The notes under the pieces: model-generated
What the model saw: the letters and a program-made list of their open reading frames with translations, nothing else
Database searches by the model: none
Told to the model about the DNA's origin: nothing
Assembly (NCBI RefSeq): GCF_026261605.1
Contig: NZ_CP102486.1
Span: forward strand, 496,001 to 560,000
Reading direction: 5' to 3'
Length of the DNA: 64,000 nt
From: Dechloromonas sp. A34
GTDB taxonomy: Bacteria > Pseudomonadota > Gammaproteobacteria > Burkholderiales > Rhodocyclaceae
Part shown: positions 1 through 9,837 of the stretch, one piece after another
Numbering within the stretch: position 1 is the stretch's first letter
How the letters are laid out: the number at the start of each line of letters is the position of its first letter
Program-made: the position numbers and the translations under genes

Positions 1-4
1 CCTG

Positions 5-2146
5 ATGCGCAAGCTATTGCGGCCGCTGTTGCGCGGCCTGGCCACGCTTTTGTTTCGTGTTGACGTCCAGTTGCGACAGGCGGATTTCTCGCATAAGCAC
101 CTGCTCATCGTCGCCAACCATGAATCCTTTCTCGACGGCCTGCTGATCGGCTTGTTCCTGCCGATCGATCCGGTCTTCGTAGTCCATACCGGCGTTGCCA
201 ACAACTTCTGGTTCCGCCTGCTGCTTTCGCAGGTCGATTACCTGGCGGTCGATCCGACCAGCCCGATGGCGATGAAGAAGGTGATCCGCCTGATCGAATC
301 GGGTCGCCCGGTGGTGATCTTCCCCGAGGGACGAATTACCCAGACCGGCAGCCTGATGAAGGTTTACGACGGCCCGGCCTTCGTCGCCGCCAAGACCGGC
401 GCGACGGTGATCCCGGTGCGCCTGGACGGTGCCTCGCGCTCGTACTTCTCACGGCTGTCCGGCAAGTACCCGAAGGAGATTTTCCCAAAGATCCGCCTGA
501 CGGTATTGCCGGAAAAGCATTTTCCGATGCCCGATGCCCCGACCGCCAAGCTGCGCCGCCGCAAGTCGGGCGAGGCGATGCGTCGGCTGATGCAGGAAAT
601 GATCTTCGCCTCGCGCCCGCAGCAGACGCTTTATGGTGCGCTGTGCGATGCCGCCGATATCTTCGGCCGCGGGCGCCGCCTGCTCGAAGACGTCAAGCAG
701 ATCGAGTATTCCTACAACGACCTGTTGAAGATGGCGATGATTCTTGGCCGGCAGATCGAGCGGGTTTCCGAACCCGGCGAGAAGGTCGGCCTGCTGCTGC
801 CCAATCTGGTGCCGACGTTGGGTCTGATCTTCGGCATGAGTGCGCGCCGGCGCGTCCCGGCCATGCTCAACTACTCGGCCGGCACCGATGCCATGCAGGC
901 GGCCTGTGATGCTGCGGAAATCCGCACGGTCGTTACCTCGCGCGCCTTCGTCGAGCAGGCCAAGCTGAGCGACAAGCTGGCCGGTCTGAATGGCGTGCAG
1001 CTGCTTTACCTCGAAGACATCCGCGAACAGATCGGCCTGGCCGACAAACTGTGGCTGATCGCCTATGCCATCCATTTCCCCAGGGCGTTCGAATTGGCGA
1101 CTTCGCCGGAAGAGGCCGCCGTCGTGCTGTTTACCTCGGGTTCCGAAGGCAAGCCGAAGGGCGTCGTGCTGCCGCACCGCGCCATCCTCGCCAACATTGC
1201 GCAGATCCGGGCGGTGATCGACTTTTCGGTCGACGACAAGGTGCTCAATGCACTGCCCATCTTCCATTCCTTCGGCCTGACCGCCGGCGCCTTGCTGCCG
1301 GTGCTGACCGGGGCCAGCCTCTTTCTGTACCCGTCCCCGCTCCATTACCGGATCATCCCGGAACTGGCCTATGACCGGAACTGCACGGTACTTTTCGGAA
1401 CCTCGACCTTCCTCGGCAATTACGCCAAGTTCGCCCATCCCTACGACTTCTATCGCCTGCGCTACGTCGTGGCCGGGGCCGAGAAGTTGTCCGAGGCCGT
1501 ACGCAACCAGTGGTTCGAGAAATTCGGCGTGCGCATCTTCGAAGGCTACGGCGCCACCGAAACGGCGCCGGTGCTCGCGGTCAATACGCCGATGGCCTAC
1601 CGGACCGGCACCGTCGGCAATCTGCTGCCCGGCATCGAACACCGCCTGCTGCCGGTGCCCGGCATCGCGGGCGGCGGCATCCTGCATGTGCGCGGGCCGA
1701 ACGTGATGGCCGGCTATCTCAAGGCCGAGCAACCCGGCGTGCTGCAACCGCCGGCTTCCGACCTCGGCGAAGGCTGGTACGAGACCGGCGATGTGGTCGA
1801 ATTCGACGACGATGGGTTCATGAAGATTGTCGGCCGGGTCAAGCGCTTCGCCAAGATCGCCGGCGAGATGGTCAGCCTGGAAGTGGTCGAGAAACTGGCC
1901 ACCGCGACTTCGCCGGCCCTGGTGCACGCCGCGTCCAGCCAGCCCGACGCCGCCAAGGGCGAGGCGCTGGTGCTGTTCACCACCGATGGTGCATTGAGCC
2001 GGGAGCTGCTGGCCGCCAAGGCACGCGAACTCGGCGTCCCGGAACTGGCGGTGCCGCGCAAGATTCATCGGGTCGAAGCGCTGCCGCTGCTCGGCACCGG
2101 CAAGATCGACTACGTGACGCTGAAGCGTCTGGCCGAGGCGGTTTGA
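5..2146 (+). CDS. aas: Bifunctional acyl-ACP synthetase / 2-acylglycerophosphoethanolamine acyltransferase (Aas-like)
   Basis: Predicted to re-acylate lysophosphatidylethanolamine at the inner membrane using acyl-ACP that it makes from free fatty acid and ATP. Residues ~1-200 form a PlsC-type acyltransferase: the HX4D box lies in NHESFLD and the second motif is FPEGRI. Residues ~220-713 form an AMP-binding (ANL) domain with the phosphate-binding loop FTSGSEGKPKG, the motif GYGATET and a late YETGD. Length (713 aa) and order match E. coli Aas throughout. The ATG lies 5 bases into the window, so a slightly upstream start cannot be excluded, but the N-terminus aligns with Aas start sites. The stop overlaps the next ATG (ATGA), so this is the first visible gene of an operon that continues into an LplT-like transporter, the usual partner of Aas. 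Confidence 0.93.
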   Translation: MRKLLRPLLRGLATLLFRVDVQLRQADFSHKHLLIVANHESFLDGLLIGLFLPIDPVFVVHTGVANNFWFRLLLSQVDYLAVDPTSPMAMKKVIRLIESGRPVVIFPEGRITQTGSLMKVYDGPAFVAAKTGATVIPVRLDGASRSYFSRLSGKYPKEIFPKIRLTVLPEKHFPMPDAPTAKLRRRKSGEAMRRLMQEMIFASRPQQTLYGALCDAADIFGRGRRLLEDVKQIEYSYNDLLKMAMILGRQIERVSEPGEKVGLLLPNLVPTLGLIFGMSARRRVPAMLNYSAGTDAMQAACDAAEIRTVVTSRAFVEQAKLSDKLAGLNGVQLLYLEDIREQIGLADKLWLIAYAIHFPRAFELATSPEEAAVVLFTSGSEGKPKGVVLPHRAILANIAQIRAVIDFSVDDKVLNALPIFHSFGLTAGALLPVLTGASLFLYPSPLHYRIIPELAYDRNCTVLFGTSTFLGNYAKFAHPYDFYRLRYVVAGAEKLSEAVRNQWFEKFGVRIFEGYGATETAPVLAVNTPMAYRTGTVGNLLPGIEHRLLPVPGIAGGGILHVRGPNVMAGYLKAEQPGVLQPPASDLGEGWYETGDVVEFDDDGFMKIVGRVKRFAKIAGEMVSLEVVEKLATATSPALVHAASSQPDAAKGEALVLFTTDGALSRELLAAKARELGVPELAVPRKIHRVEALPLLGTGKIDYVTLKRLAEAV

Positions 2147-3378
2147 TGAACGGTTCAATGTCCCGACGGCGCTTCCTTGGTCTGCTCGGCGGTACTGCCG
2201 CTTTGTCGGCCGCTGGCTGGAGCCTGGCCAGGCCGGCCGTGATCAATCCCTGCCGGGTCGCGATTCCGGCCGCGCTGATCGACAGCCCGTGGCTGCGCAA
2301 GGCTTGGGCCGGCATTGATCCGGCCCAGGTCTGGGACTGCCACGTGCATGTCGCGGGGCTCGGCGACGGCGGCAGCGGTATCGTCGTCGGGCCGCAACTG
2401 TCCTCAGCCTTGCATCCGCTGCACTATGCCCAGCGCTTGTTCTACATGAATGCCGGCTGTGCCCACGATGCTCCGGGCAAGGTCGATGCCGCCTACGCCG
2501 CCCGCCTGCTCAATCTGTGCGATGCCATGCCGGCCGGCTTCAAGGTCATGCTCTTCGCCTTCGAACAGTTTCACGACGAGACCGGCCGCGCGCACACGGA
2601 ACGTACGGCGTTTTACGTGCCCGATGCTTGGGCGGCCAAGCTGGCCCGTGATTTTCCGGAGCGCTTCGAATGGGTGGCGTCGATCCATCCCTACCGGCGC
2701 GATGCGCTCCATGCCTTGCAGGCGGCCATCGCCAACGACGTCCGGGCCGTCAAATGGCTGCCGGCCGCGATGGGCATGGACCCGGCGTCAAGGCGCTGCG
2801 ACGCCTTCTACCGGACGCTGGCCGCCAGCGGCGTGCCGTTGATCGTCCATTGCGGCGAGGAACAGGCGGTCAAGGGTGGTGACGCGCAGGCCTGGGGCAA
2901 CCCGCTACGCCTGCGCCGGGCGCTCGATGCCGGGGTCAAGGTGGTGGTCGCGCATTGCGCTTCCCTTGGCGAAGATAGCGACGACGATGGTCGGTCGCGC
3001 CCGAGTTTCGACCTCTTCCTGAAACTCTGTGCCGAACCGCGTGCCAAGGGGCTGCTCTATGGCGACATCTCGGCGATCACCCAGCGCAACCGTAAGCCGG
3101 CCCTGATCCGTACCCTGCTCGAGCGCAACGACCTGCACGAGCGCCTGCTGCACGGCTCCGACTACCCGCTGCCCGGCATCCTGCCGCTGACTTCGCCGGC
3201 GACTCTGGCCCGGGCCGGCTTGCTGCCGGCGGGTGCGGTCGGCGATCTTGAGATAGTGCGCCAGCACAATCCGCTGCTGTTCGATTTCTCCCTGAAGCGC
3301 CTGTTGGCGTGGCAGGGCCATTCCTTTGCGCCGGCGGTCTTCCACACCCGCCGCGTTTTCGCTGCGAGTAAAGCATGA
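2146..3378 (+). CDS. Tat-exported amidohydrolase-family (TIM-barrel metal-dependent hydrolase) protein
   Basis: A 410-aa protein. The N-terminus carries a twin-arginine signal (SRRRFLGLLGG) followed by a hydrophobic stretch, so a periplasmic location is predicted. The mature part looks like the amidohydrolase-2 superfamily: an early metal motif DCHVHV (~residue 65), a mid-protein IVHCGEE, VVAHCAS, and a late HGSDYPLPG that would supply the catalytic aspartate. The substrate is unknown. The start was taken at 2146, where ATG overlaps the aas stop; an internal ATG at 2158 is equally plausible and starts directly at the Tat motif. It also overlaps the downstream gene by ATGA, so three genes are translationally coupled. 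Its place between two phospholipid-remodelling genes suggests an envelope role, but that is inference. Confidence 0.8.
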   Translation: MNGSMSRRRFLGLLGGTAALSAAGWSLARPAVINPCRVAIPAALIDSPWLRKAWAGIDPAQVWDCHVHVAGLGDGGSGIVVGPQLSSALHPLHYAQRLFYMNAGCAHDAPGKVDAAYAARLLNLCDAMPAGFKVMLFAFEQFHDETGRAHTERTAFYVPDAWAAKLARDFPERFEWVASIHPYRRDALHALQAAIANDVRAVKWLPAAMGMDPASRRCDAFYRTLAASGVPLIVHCGEEQAVKGGDAQAWGNPLRLRRALDAGVKVVVAHCASLGEDSDDDGRSRPSFDLFLKLCAEPRAKGLLYGDISAITQRNRKPALIRTLLERNDLHERLLHGSDYPLPGILPLTSPATLARAGLLPAGAVGDLEIVRQHNPLLFDFSLKRLLAWQGHSFAPAVFHTRRVFAASKA

Positions 3379-3521
3379 GCGGTCAGTTCGGACTCCTTAA
3401 AACCCGGCGTTTCGCCCCCTTCTTCGGGACGCAGTTCCTCGGCGCCTTCAACGACAACATATTCTTATGTCGGGTAAAACTGTTCTCGTTGTTCGGTGTG
3501 AGTGAGTGGAGAGCGGCATGA
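3375..3521 (+). pseudogene. 5' fragment of host LplT-PlsC fusion gene, interrupted by the integrated element
   Basis: Twenty-eight codons of a major-facilitator transporter (ending ...GAFNDN) run from the ATG at 3375 to 3458. From 3459 the frame is element DNA and adds 20 unrelated codons before a TGA at 3519-3521. The missing remainder begins at 20845 (LFKNALVVLLTF...), so the two parts rejoin as NDN-LF-KNAL, the conserved first-helix motif of this family. Removing the element gives a 627-codon frame (28 + 2 + 597). The start overlaps the amidohydrolase stop (ATGA). The chimeric TGA itself overlaps the ATG of the element-carried copy at 3518, so ribosomes finishing this stub can re-initiate on the replacement gene. 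Confidence 0.88.
3468..3485 (+). repeat. Left-end copy of element terminal repeat
   Basis: TGTCGGGTAAAACTGTTC matches TGTCGGATATAACTGTTC at the right end (20833-20850) at 16 of 18 positions in direct orientation. Overlapping it, GGTAAAACTGTTCTC (3473-3487) is an imperfect inverted match to GAGAACGGTTTACC (20819-20832). These are the best candidates for recombinase binding sites next to the crossover. Confidence 0.65.
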
Positions 3522-5478
3522 GCTCAGAACAAAATGTGCAAGGTATGGCGGCAAAGCGCTTAGTTGATGAAGGCAGCCGTCCAGCCGCCAAGTCACAGTT
3601 CGCTCTCCTTGGGCAACGGCGCTACGGCCCGTTTTTTCTCACCCAGTTAGCTGGTGCCTTCAACGACTCATTTCTGAAGCAACTGGCGATTCTGCTGGTG
3701 ACATTTCACGCAGCTGAATACACCTCACTTTCTGGCGGCCTAGTCGCTAACCTTGCAGCCGGCTTGTTTATCCTGCCGTTTGTGTTGTTCTCGGCCTTTG
3801 CCGGGAAACTCGCAGACCGCTACGACAAGTCGATTGTTATTCGGGGGTAAAGATGGCGGAGGTGGGCATCATGTTAATTGCCTCCGCAGGTTTCTACATG
3901 AAGAGTTTGCCGCTGTTGCTGGCATCAATTTTCCTCATGGGCTGCCACTCGGCATTCTTCGGGCCAGCCAAATACTCGTTGCTGCCGTGCGTGCTAAGCA
4001 AAGATGAGCTAACCGGCGGGAATGGCCTTCTTGAGATGGGTACATTCCTGAGCATCCTTGGTGGAACCTTGGTTGCCGGTGTACTGGCTGCAGTAACAAC
4101 CAATCCCTTATGGCTCTCGATTTCGCTTACCAGTGTTGCCTTATTGGGGCTCGCCTCTAGCTTGTTTGTCCCGGCAACAGGTGAGGCTGCGCCAAATCTG
4201 AAGTTGCACTTTAGTGTTGTCAGGGAAACTCTGGCGACTTTGAAGCTTGCACGCAACGAAGGCAAGGGCGTGTGGAACAGTCTATTGGCCATATCCTGGT
4301 TCTGGTTCATCGGTGCGGTGGTTCTCTCGCAGATTCCAGCCCTTGGTAAGGACCTGCTCCATGGTGATACTTCTGTCGTTACCATGCTTCTGGCGGTGTT
4401 CTCCATTGGCGTCGCCATCGGTTCGCTACTTTGCGAGCGTCTGTCTAATCATCAAGTTGAGATAGGGCTGGTGCCGGTCGGCTCGATTGGCTTGTCTATT
4501 TTCACAGCAGACCTCGCGTTTTCGGCTTCGGGCTTTTCCTCGACGGTCGCGGCATCGGGCAGTACAGAGGTACTGACCTGGCTGCAGTATCTGGCCTTAT
4601 CTGGAAGTGTACGGGTCCTACTGGACATTGCGCTGGTTGGTGTCTTTGGTGGCTTGTTCATAGTGCCGTTGTATGCGTTTGTGCAGCTCCGGACGGCGGC
4701 AGAGCGGCAGTCGCAGGTAATAAGTGCGAATAACGTTCTGAACGCGGTCTTTATGGTCGGTGCTGCCGGAATGTCTGGCGTGTTGTTGGCGGCGGGAGTA
4801 GATGTGCCAGGCCTTATCCTTATTTGTGCTGGTCTTAATGCCTTGGTTGCAATCTATATCTACCGGACCGTACCTGAGTTCCTATGGAGATTCGTCAGCT
4901 GGGTGATTGTCCATTCAATCTATCGGGTGAAAACGACTGGCCACGAACACGTGCCTGAACAAGGGGCTGCCTTAATTGCGCCAAACCATGTTGCTTACGT
5001 TGATGCCTTGGTGTTGAGCGCCATTAGCCCGCGGCCTATCAGGTTCGTAATGGACGCCGCTATCTTCAAGGTGCCCGTGCTGTCTTGGCTGTTTAGACAG
5101 GTCAATGCGATTCCCATCGCCTCCGCTAAAGATGACCCGGAGACGCTGGCGAAGGGGCTGGAGGCAGTCCAAGCGGCTCTTGAGAATAGTGAATTGGTTT
5201 GCGTTTTCCCTGAGGGTTCTCTGACTCGTGATGGGGCGTTGGGTGCATTCAAGCCAGGTATTCGTAAGATGCTGGATAGGTGCCCTGTACCCGTTATTCC
5301 TGTTGGCCTTTCAGGGTTATGGGAGTCACCGTTTTCGCGAAATGGAACTTCCATTGCTAACCGCATATTCCGGTCGCGGCCTGGGCGTAAGGTCGTTGCA
5401 AACGTTGGGGCTCCAATGGGCGCAGATGTTTCGATAGCGGAGCTACAGGGTGCGGTACAGGGGTTGTTGAGCAAATGA
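3518..5478 (+). CDS. Element-borne LplT-like MFS transporter / PlsC acyltransferase fusion (one frameshift)
   Basis: A second, diverged, full-length version of the gene the element interrupts. Residues ~25-400 are the MFS part (GAFNDSFLKQLAILLVTF near the N-terminus). The C-terminal part is a PlsC acyltransferase with NHVAYVD (HX4D) and FPEGSLTRDG. Predicted role: flipping and re-acylating lysophospholipids at the inner membrane. The start is ATG 3518, which overlaps the stub TGA and follows GGAG. The frame breaks at a run of five G (3843-3847): as read, R-G-stop. One extra G gives IRGVKMAEVGIML, which aligns with the host copy (ARLVKVLEMAIMG) and yields 653 aa. A homopolymer miscall, phase variation or a true lesion are all possible. 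It has ~24 more N-terminal residues than the host copy and lower GC. Confidence 0.82.
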
Positions 5479-5585
5479 GGTCAGGAGGGAACGTTCGTAG
5501 GGCAGGATGCTCTTATCGGGCCCCTGAACTTGTTTTTTTCGCGCCATCCTTAAGCGCAATAAATAGGGAGATGAATGGGGAGTTC

Positions 5586-6004
5586 TGAAGCTAAGTGCGC
5601 TGTCAGGTTCTGTCTATCGGGAGTCGGAGCACAAAACATTGCCGGTCGGGACTAGCCCTAATCCGCGTTCGGAGGTTCGAGCTGGGGACGTATTGTTCAG
5701 CAGGAAAAACACCTATGAGATGGTGGAACGGCAGCAGATATTCAATTTGCCAATGGACGGATGTTGCTTCCAGATTTGATTTTTCGCTCGAATATTGCCA
5801 ATGCCAAACGGCTTCACTCGATTTATCAGTGGGGGGGCTGTCGATGCACTCAAAGCGAGAGCAAATCACAAAAACTTGCTAGCGGTTCGGCGGGCTTGAT
5901 GCCGAATATTTCAAAAGCGCGGCTGGGCCACTTGGATGTTGAACTTCGCCACCGCCAAGGCGCACGCCGCCTTTGATGCCCTTCTGGCAAGGGCCTTTTC
6001 TTGA
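5586..6004 (+). pseudogene. hsdS: Remnant of type I restriction specificity subunit (HsdS)
   Basis: Pieces in several frames read as HsdS: GDVLFSRKNTYEMV, then MLLPDLIFRSNIANAKRL, then LASGSAGLMPNISKARL, and a tail AHAAFDALLARAFS ending at a TGA near 6004. The order matches the end of a target-recognition domain, the conserved GSAGxMPNIS motif before the spacer helix, and the C-terminal helix. The 5' half is missing and no hsdM or hsdR is nearby. At least three or four shifts are needed (around 5722, the G-run near 5830, the A-run near 5872, and a deletion near 5955), so decay is more likely here than sequencing error alone. Specificity cannot be inferred. Confidence 0.75.
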
Positions 6005-6076
6005 CCTAAAGGGCTTCGGTCATCTGTGTAGTAACGACCTTAGATGGAAGTGAAATTATTTGGACGGACCCTCCTA

Positions 6077-6937
6077 TCACCGCGCAAAGCAGTTGCTTCC
6101 ATCGAACGAAAAGTAGAAGTGGTCGTCGCGGCGTGTGGTCAATACATATCGTGTTCCTTTTATTTCGCGGAAACCCTGCACCCCGAGCACCTTGGATTGG
6201 TAGTACGGAACGGTTTCTTGTGATTGATACTGTTTGGCGCTGTCAGAGATAATTATCAGCGAAGGGCGGCAACCGTACTCCTCGAACAGTTTTTTGCAGA
6301 CACCGTTCTCTCGCCCGTGGTGTGGCGCCACCAGTACATTGATTTCTTTCATGAGGCTAGCAAACGGCTGGTATCGCAGTAAATTCTCAAATCCATCTCG
6401 CTCCATGTCCCCTGTAAATAGGAAGTTGTAGCCATGGATTGAAAGATGTGCCACAAGCGACAGGTTATTTTCTGTGTCCCAGTGTGGCCATGGGTTACAG
6501 AACCAAGACAGATTCAACCCGGGGATGCTGGGCGGCTCCTGCTTCGTTCCTTTGTCTCGTCTTTCGGAGAGACTGTTCACAATGACACGAATACCATTAC
6601 CCATGCCATCCTCTGATTTGAGGTGTTCGATGGCTTCGGGCGGAACTGTCGGGTTGCCGAGTATGCACCCTACAGTGACGCCCTTCTCAACCATATTGGG
6701 GGCCCCGCTTACGTGGTCCTCATCGAAGTTCGTAACGATTAGCAGGTCAATGTGTGCAATACCGTTCTGAAGAAGATACTCTGCGGGATACCAAGGGGTA
6801 CCTTTGTAGTTCGAAGAATGCCCGCAATCAATGAGCACGTACTTGTTGCCCTCAGGTGTTGGCAGGGTCAGCAGAGAGCAGGCCCCATGGTCAACATTAA
6901 AAAACTGAAGGAGCCCCTTATCTATGTCGATTTTCAC
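6077..6937 (-). CDS. ComEC/Rec2-type metallo-beta-lactamase-fold hydrolase
   Basis: A 286-aa protein with no signal peptide, so probably cytosolic. Metal-binding motifs in order: TNFDEDHVSG (~residue 70; the usual S/T-H-x-D-x-D-H with Asn in place of the first His), FTGDMERDG (~175) and APHHGRENG (~205). This layout fits stand-alone relatives of the ComEC C-terminal MBL domain, which are nucleases or phosphodiesterases in other systems; the substrate here is unknown. The start ATG overlaps the stop of the membrane-protein gene (ATGA), so the two form a tight leftward pair. The pair's position between an hsdS remnant and a patatin remnant in a mobile element makes a defence role possible but unproven. 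Confidence 0.75.
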   Translation of the reverse strand: MKIDIDKGLLQFFNVDHGACSLLTLPTPEGNKYVLIDCGHSSNYKGTPWYPAEYLLQNGIAHIDLLIVTNFDEDHVSGAPNMVEKGVTVGCILGNPTVPPEAIEHLKSEDGMGNGIRVIVNSLSERRDKGTKQEPPSIPGLNLSWFCNPWPHWDTENNLSLVAHLSIHGYNFLFTGDMERDGFENLLRYQPFASLMKEINVLVAPHHGRENGVCKKLFEEYGCRPSLIIISDSAKQYQSQETVPYYQSKVLGVQGFREIKGTRYVLTTRRDDHFYFSFDGSNCFAR

Positions 6938-7614
6938 GGCTTTTTCTCCAGCTCTTTGCTATAGGCGTAACTCGTAAAGACCTCGAGCGCAAAATGTCGA
7001 AAAAACTTCAAGTAACGTAGCGTCATACCTAGGCCGATGAAAAGTGCAATACGTGCCCAAAGTAGGTGCTCCTGAGGACCTTTAGGCTGCAGGTAGGAAG
7101 CGTAGAGGATGGCTGCATCTACAGCTCCGACTAGGGCAGTGTTGCGGCAAAAACCATATAGATTGAGAAAGTTGTCCATACGCGCAGCCACTGCTGGCGT
7201 TGCCCGACCAGCCGCATGTGCAGGCCAGAACAGTGCCTCTCCGGGCATACTGATGCCAACTTTTCCGCTCTTTTCCAGAACGGCCTTCTGTGTCGCTGGA
7301 GGCAGTGGTGCAAAATAGGCTGGCAGTAGGCCTTGAACCCATGGCCATGCCTTGTTCTGCCCGAATAACACGTTTCTAGGGTAGCCAAGTAGCTTGCCCA
7401 CGAGGCCCCTCTCAAAGAGCCACGAAGATAAGCTGGCCACGAGTTGGCCCACCGTGTAAGCCAATGATATTGCGATAGCACTTTGAACCACGGTCCAACT
7501 GTCACGCATCAGCAGGTTCATCCCGGCGGCCTGGTCCACCGCAAAGAGAAGCATGAAGCCGGAACTCAGATAGGCCCAGAAGTCATAGCTGGTAAACGGA
7601 AATTTTTGGTCCAT
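6934..7614 (-). CDS. Unknown four-helix membrane protein paired with the MBL hydrolase
   Basis: 226 aa, not recognised as a named family. Hydrophobic segments lie at roughly residues 10-30, 43-62, 160-177 and 185-203. A ~100-residue central loop (NVLFGQNKAWPWVQGLLP through PAVAARMDNFLNLYG) is probably cytosolic, since the short N-terminus and Lys-rich C-terminus (ELEKKP) also look cytosolic. The four-helix plus large-loop layout resembles membrane effectors or sensors in defence operons, though no specific homology is claimed. It is first of a two-gene unit; the MBL hydrolase follows with a 4-base overlap. A 125-bp gap separates it from the patatin remnant upstream, where its promoter probably lies. 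Confidence 0.6.
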   Translation of the reverse strand: MDQKFPFTSYDFWAYLSSGFMLLFAVDQAAGMNLLMRDSWTVVQSAIAISLAYTVGQLVASLSSWLFERGLVGKLLGYPRNVLFGQNKAWPWVQGLLPAYFAPLPPATQKAVLEKSGKVGISMPGEALFWPAHAAGRATPAVAARMDNFLNLYGFCRNTALVGAVDAAILYASYLQPKGPQEHLLWARIALFIGLGMTLRYLKFFRHFALEVFTSYAYSKELEKKP

Positions 7615-7739
7615 GCATTGCTCCGTTGCTTATCTTCATGATTACTGCAATTTGTTGTTCCGCTCGACCGAAAAGGAAGACCCCGGCTCGCCGAGTTGAG
7701 AGGCCCGGAATCACTTGTTGACTTGCTTCAACTCAATTT

Positions 7740-8569
7740 TCACAGTCTTTCCTCCCCCATCCGTATCTGCTCGCTGGAGCTTGGCGCGTGAGACATCATT
7801 TCTAAGTTCCACTTTGCCGTTTCATATCCATGCTGTTCCAAGAGGTCAAACGTGGCTTCGCTCAGTTGGCGAAGCGTGGTGCTGTAGTTTGCTGCCCGTT
7901 TCGCCTCATCGGCGGACAACCAGGCTTGATTCAGAAGCTTTTCCGCAAGCACTTCTCGACCCGCCTTAAATCGTTTGATTGACGACTCAGCGGCTGCGCC
8001 AATACCCACATAGGCCCCTGCCGTCGGGTGTTTCTTCAAGAAATTGACGAAAGCACGGACACGTAGAGCCCGACACTGGTCAAGCGCAATGTCAGCAATA
8101 CGCTTAAATCGCCATGGATTTAACGGGTGTGGCATGCACTCACGAACAAGTGGTGCGCCACCGTCAGATACCAATATGTACGTCATGCCAGACGGCAGCG
8201 ATTCATCTTCCTTTAGCGACTGCTGCCCTACATCGAATAAAGGCTCAATGCCCAGATTGTCGTAGAGGCCGCCATCGTAAAGATGCAAGCGGCTGAACGG
8301 GGGGGGATACGCCTCAGGCTTGGGGGCATTCCATTGCTTACGTTTCGTCCAATGAAATTTCTTTGTAGCGAGAGTCAGAGGACCAACGCCCCCCGGAAAC
8401 GCAGCTGAGATAGCCATGGCGCTGGCAAGACCAAAATCGTCGACAGCGGCATAACCGAGTTCATAGTCCCCCATAGTCCCCTTCTTGAACCGGTAGCGAC
8501 GCCCCGTCTCCCCAGTTGTGCAATTGATAGACCAAGCCGGAGTATCGCTAAGCCTGCTCAGTGAAGCGG
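7740..8569 (-). pseudogene. Patatin-like phospholipase, 5' end removed at the IS3 insertion
   Basis: The frame is open from the IS edge at 8569 to the stop at 7740 (about 276 residues). AISAAFPGGVGPL resembles the segment after the patatin nucleophile region, and DGGLYDNLGIEPL is the DG[GA] catalytic-aspartate motif. The N-terminal half, with the expected oxyanion loop GGG and GxSxG serine, is absent. The sequence on the far side of the IS (9888-10083) is not its missing start, so DNA was lost when the IS arrived or later. An in-frame ATG at 8474 would give a protein lacking the nucleophile, which should be inactive. An intact ancestor would have been a lipid hydrolase, a common effector in bacterial immunity. 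Confidence 0.68.
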
Positions 8570-8608
8570 TGAATCGCCCCGGTTTCCGTGGAGGCCGGTT
8601 GGTTTAAG

Positions 8609-9517
8609 TCAGGCCACGATGGCGGCCTGATCGGCGAGTTGCCTGTAGTAGTTTGCCTCAGCTTCTGCGGGGGGGATATAGCCAATCGGTTCAAGCAGCC
8701 TGTGGTGGTTAAACCAAGACACCCATTCCAGAGTTGCCAGCTCCACGGATTCCCTGGTTTTCCAAGGGGCGCGCCGGTGGATCATCTCCGCCTTGTACAA
8801 GCCATTAATCGTCTCGGCTAGCGCGTTGTCGTAGCTGTCGCCCTTGCTGCCGACTGATGGCTCAATCCCGGCTTCGGCCAGTCGCTCGCTGTAGCGGATC
8901 GAGACGTACTGCGAGCCCCTGTCCGAGTGGTGGATCAAGGCCTCGTCGGGACTCGGCTGACGGGCGTACAGCGCCTGTTCCAGCGCATCGAGCACGAAGT
9001 CCGTATGCATGGAACTGCTCACTCGCCAACCCACGATACGGCGGGCAAAAACGTCGATGACAAAAGCCACATATAACCAGCCTTGCCAGGTCGAGACATA
9101 GGTGAAGTCCGAGACCCACAACTGATTGGGACGGTCGGCCTTGAACTGTCGATTGACCCGATCCAGCGGGCAAGCCGCTTTGCTGTCGCTGATCGTGGTG
9201 CGCACCACCTTGCCGCGCATGACTCCGCGCAAACCTTGACGCCGCATGAGTCGCTCGACCGTACAACGGGCCACCGCGATGCCTTCGCGGTTCAGTTGCC
9301 GCCAGACCTTGTCGGCACCATAGACCTGCAGGTTGGCCTGCCAGACGCGCTTGATCTCGGGCACTAACACCTCGTCACGCCGCACTCTCTGACTGCGCTG
9401 TTCAGGATTGCGCCGCCGAGCGACATGACGCCGGTAGCCCGACGGGGCAATCTGCAATTGCCTGCAGATCGGCTCGACCCCGAAGGCAGCACGATGCTCG
9501 TCGACGAAAGACCTCAA
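8609..9517 (-). CDS. IS3-family transposase OrfB (rve/DDE integrase domain)
   Basis: About 300 aa of catalytic domain, read after frameshifting from OrfA; no ATG fits, and the 5' limit given is where the frame begins to resemble OrfB ([20 protein letters not shown]). DDE residues are visible: Asp in [10 protein letters not shown], Asp in HHSDRGSQY and Glu in [14 protein letters not shown]. The ending ([18 protein letters not shown]) is typical of the IS3 group. The frame is intact, so the element may still be able to transpose. Confidence 0.88.
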   Translation of the reverse strand: MRSFVDEHRAAFGVEPICRQLQIAPSGYRRHVARRRNPEQRSQRVRRDEVLVPEIKRVWQANLQVYGADKVWRQLNREGIAVARCTVERLMRRQGLRGVMRGKVVRTTISDSKAACPLDRVNRQFKADRPNQLWVSDFTYVSTWQGWLYVAFVIDVFARRIVGWRVSSSMHTDFVLDALEQALYARQPSPDEALIHHSDRGSQYVSIRYSERLAEAGIEPSVGSKGDSYDNALAETINGLYKAEMIHRRAPWKTRESVELATLEWVSWFNHHRLLEPIGYIPPAEAEANYYRQLADQAAIVA

Positions 9518-9837
9518 GACTTGAATCGGCGGTCGAGCTCCGCCTGGGCGAAAAACGCGCTGGCAAGCTTGAGGATCTCGTTGGCTTTGCGCAGCTCTTT
9601 GACCTCGCGCTCCAGTTCCTTGACACGCTTCTGGTCCGCCGTGGTCGGCCCTTCGCGCTGGCCGGCATCTCGTTCGTGCTGACGCACCCAGGTCAGCAGC
9701 GTCTGCGGCGTGCAACCGATCTTGACCGCAATGGATTCAACGGCTGACCACAGCGACGGATGATCGGCACGGCTTTCGGCAACCATGCGCACGGCGCGCT
9801 CACGAAATTCGGGGGAGAACTTAACTGACTTCTTCAT
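9514..9837 (-). CDS. IS3-family transposase OrfA
   Basis: 107 aa. An N-terminal helix-turn-helix (residues ~8-55, [13 protein letters not shown] then [14 protein letters not shown]) recognises the IS ends. A C-terminal leucine-zipper coiled coil (~65-95, [17 protein letters not shown]) mediates multimerisation. Its 3' end overlaps the orfB frame, where a -1 ribosomal shift normally produces the OrfAB transposase. Confidence 0.9.
   Translation of the reverse strand: MKKSVKFSPEFRERAVRMVAESRADHPSLWSAVESIAVKIGCTPQTLLTWVRQHERDAGQREGPTTADQKRVKELEREVKELRKANEILKLASAFFAQAELDRRFKS

Noticed and set aside
1510..2145. N-terminal extension of the amidohydrolase into aas
   Set aside because: The frame stays open but its residues are an out-of-frame reading of aas. 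The Tat signal at the ATGA overlap marks the true start.
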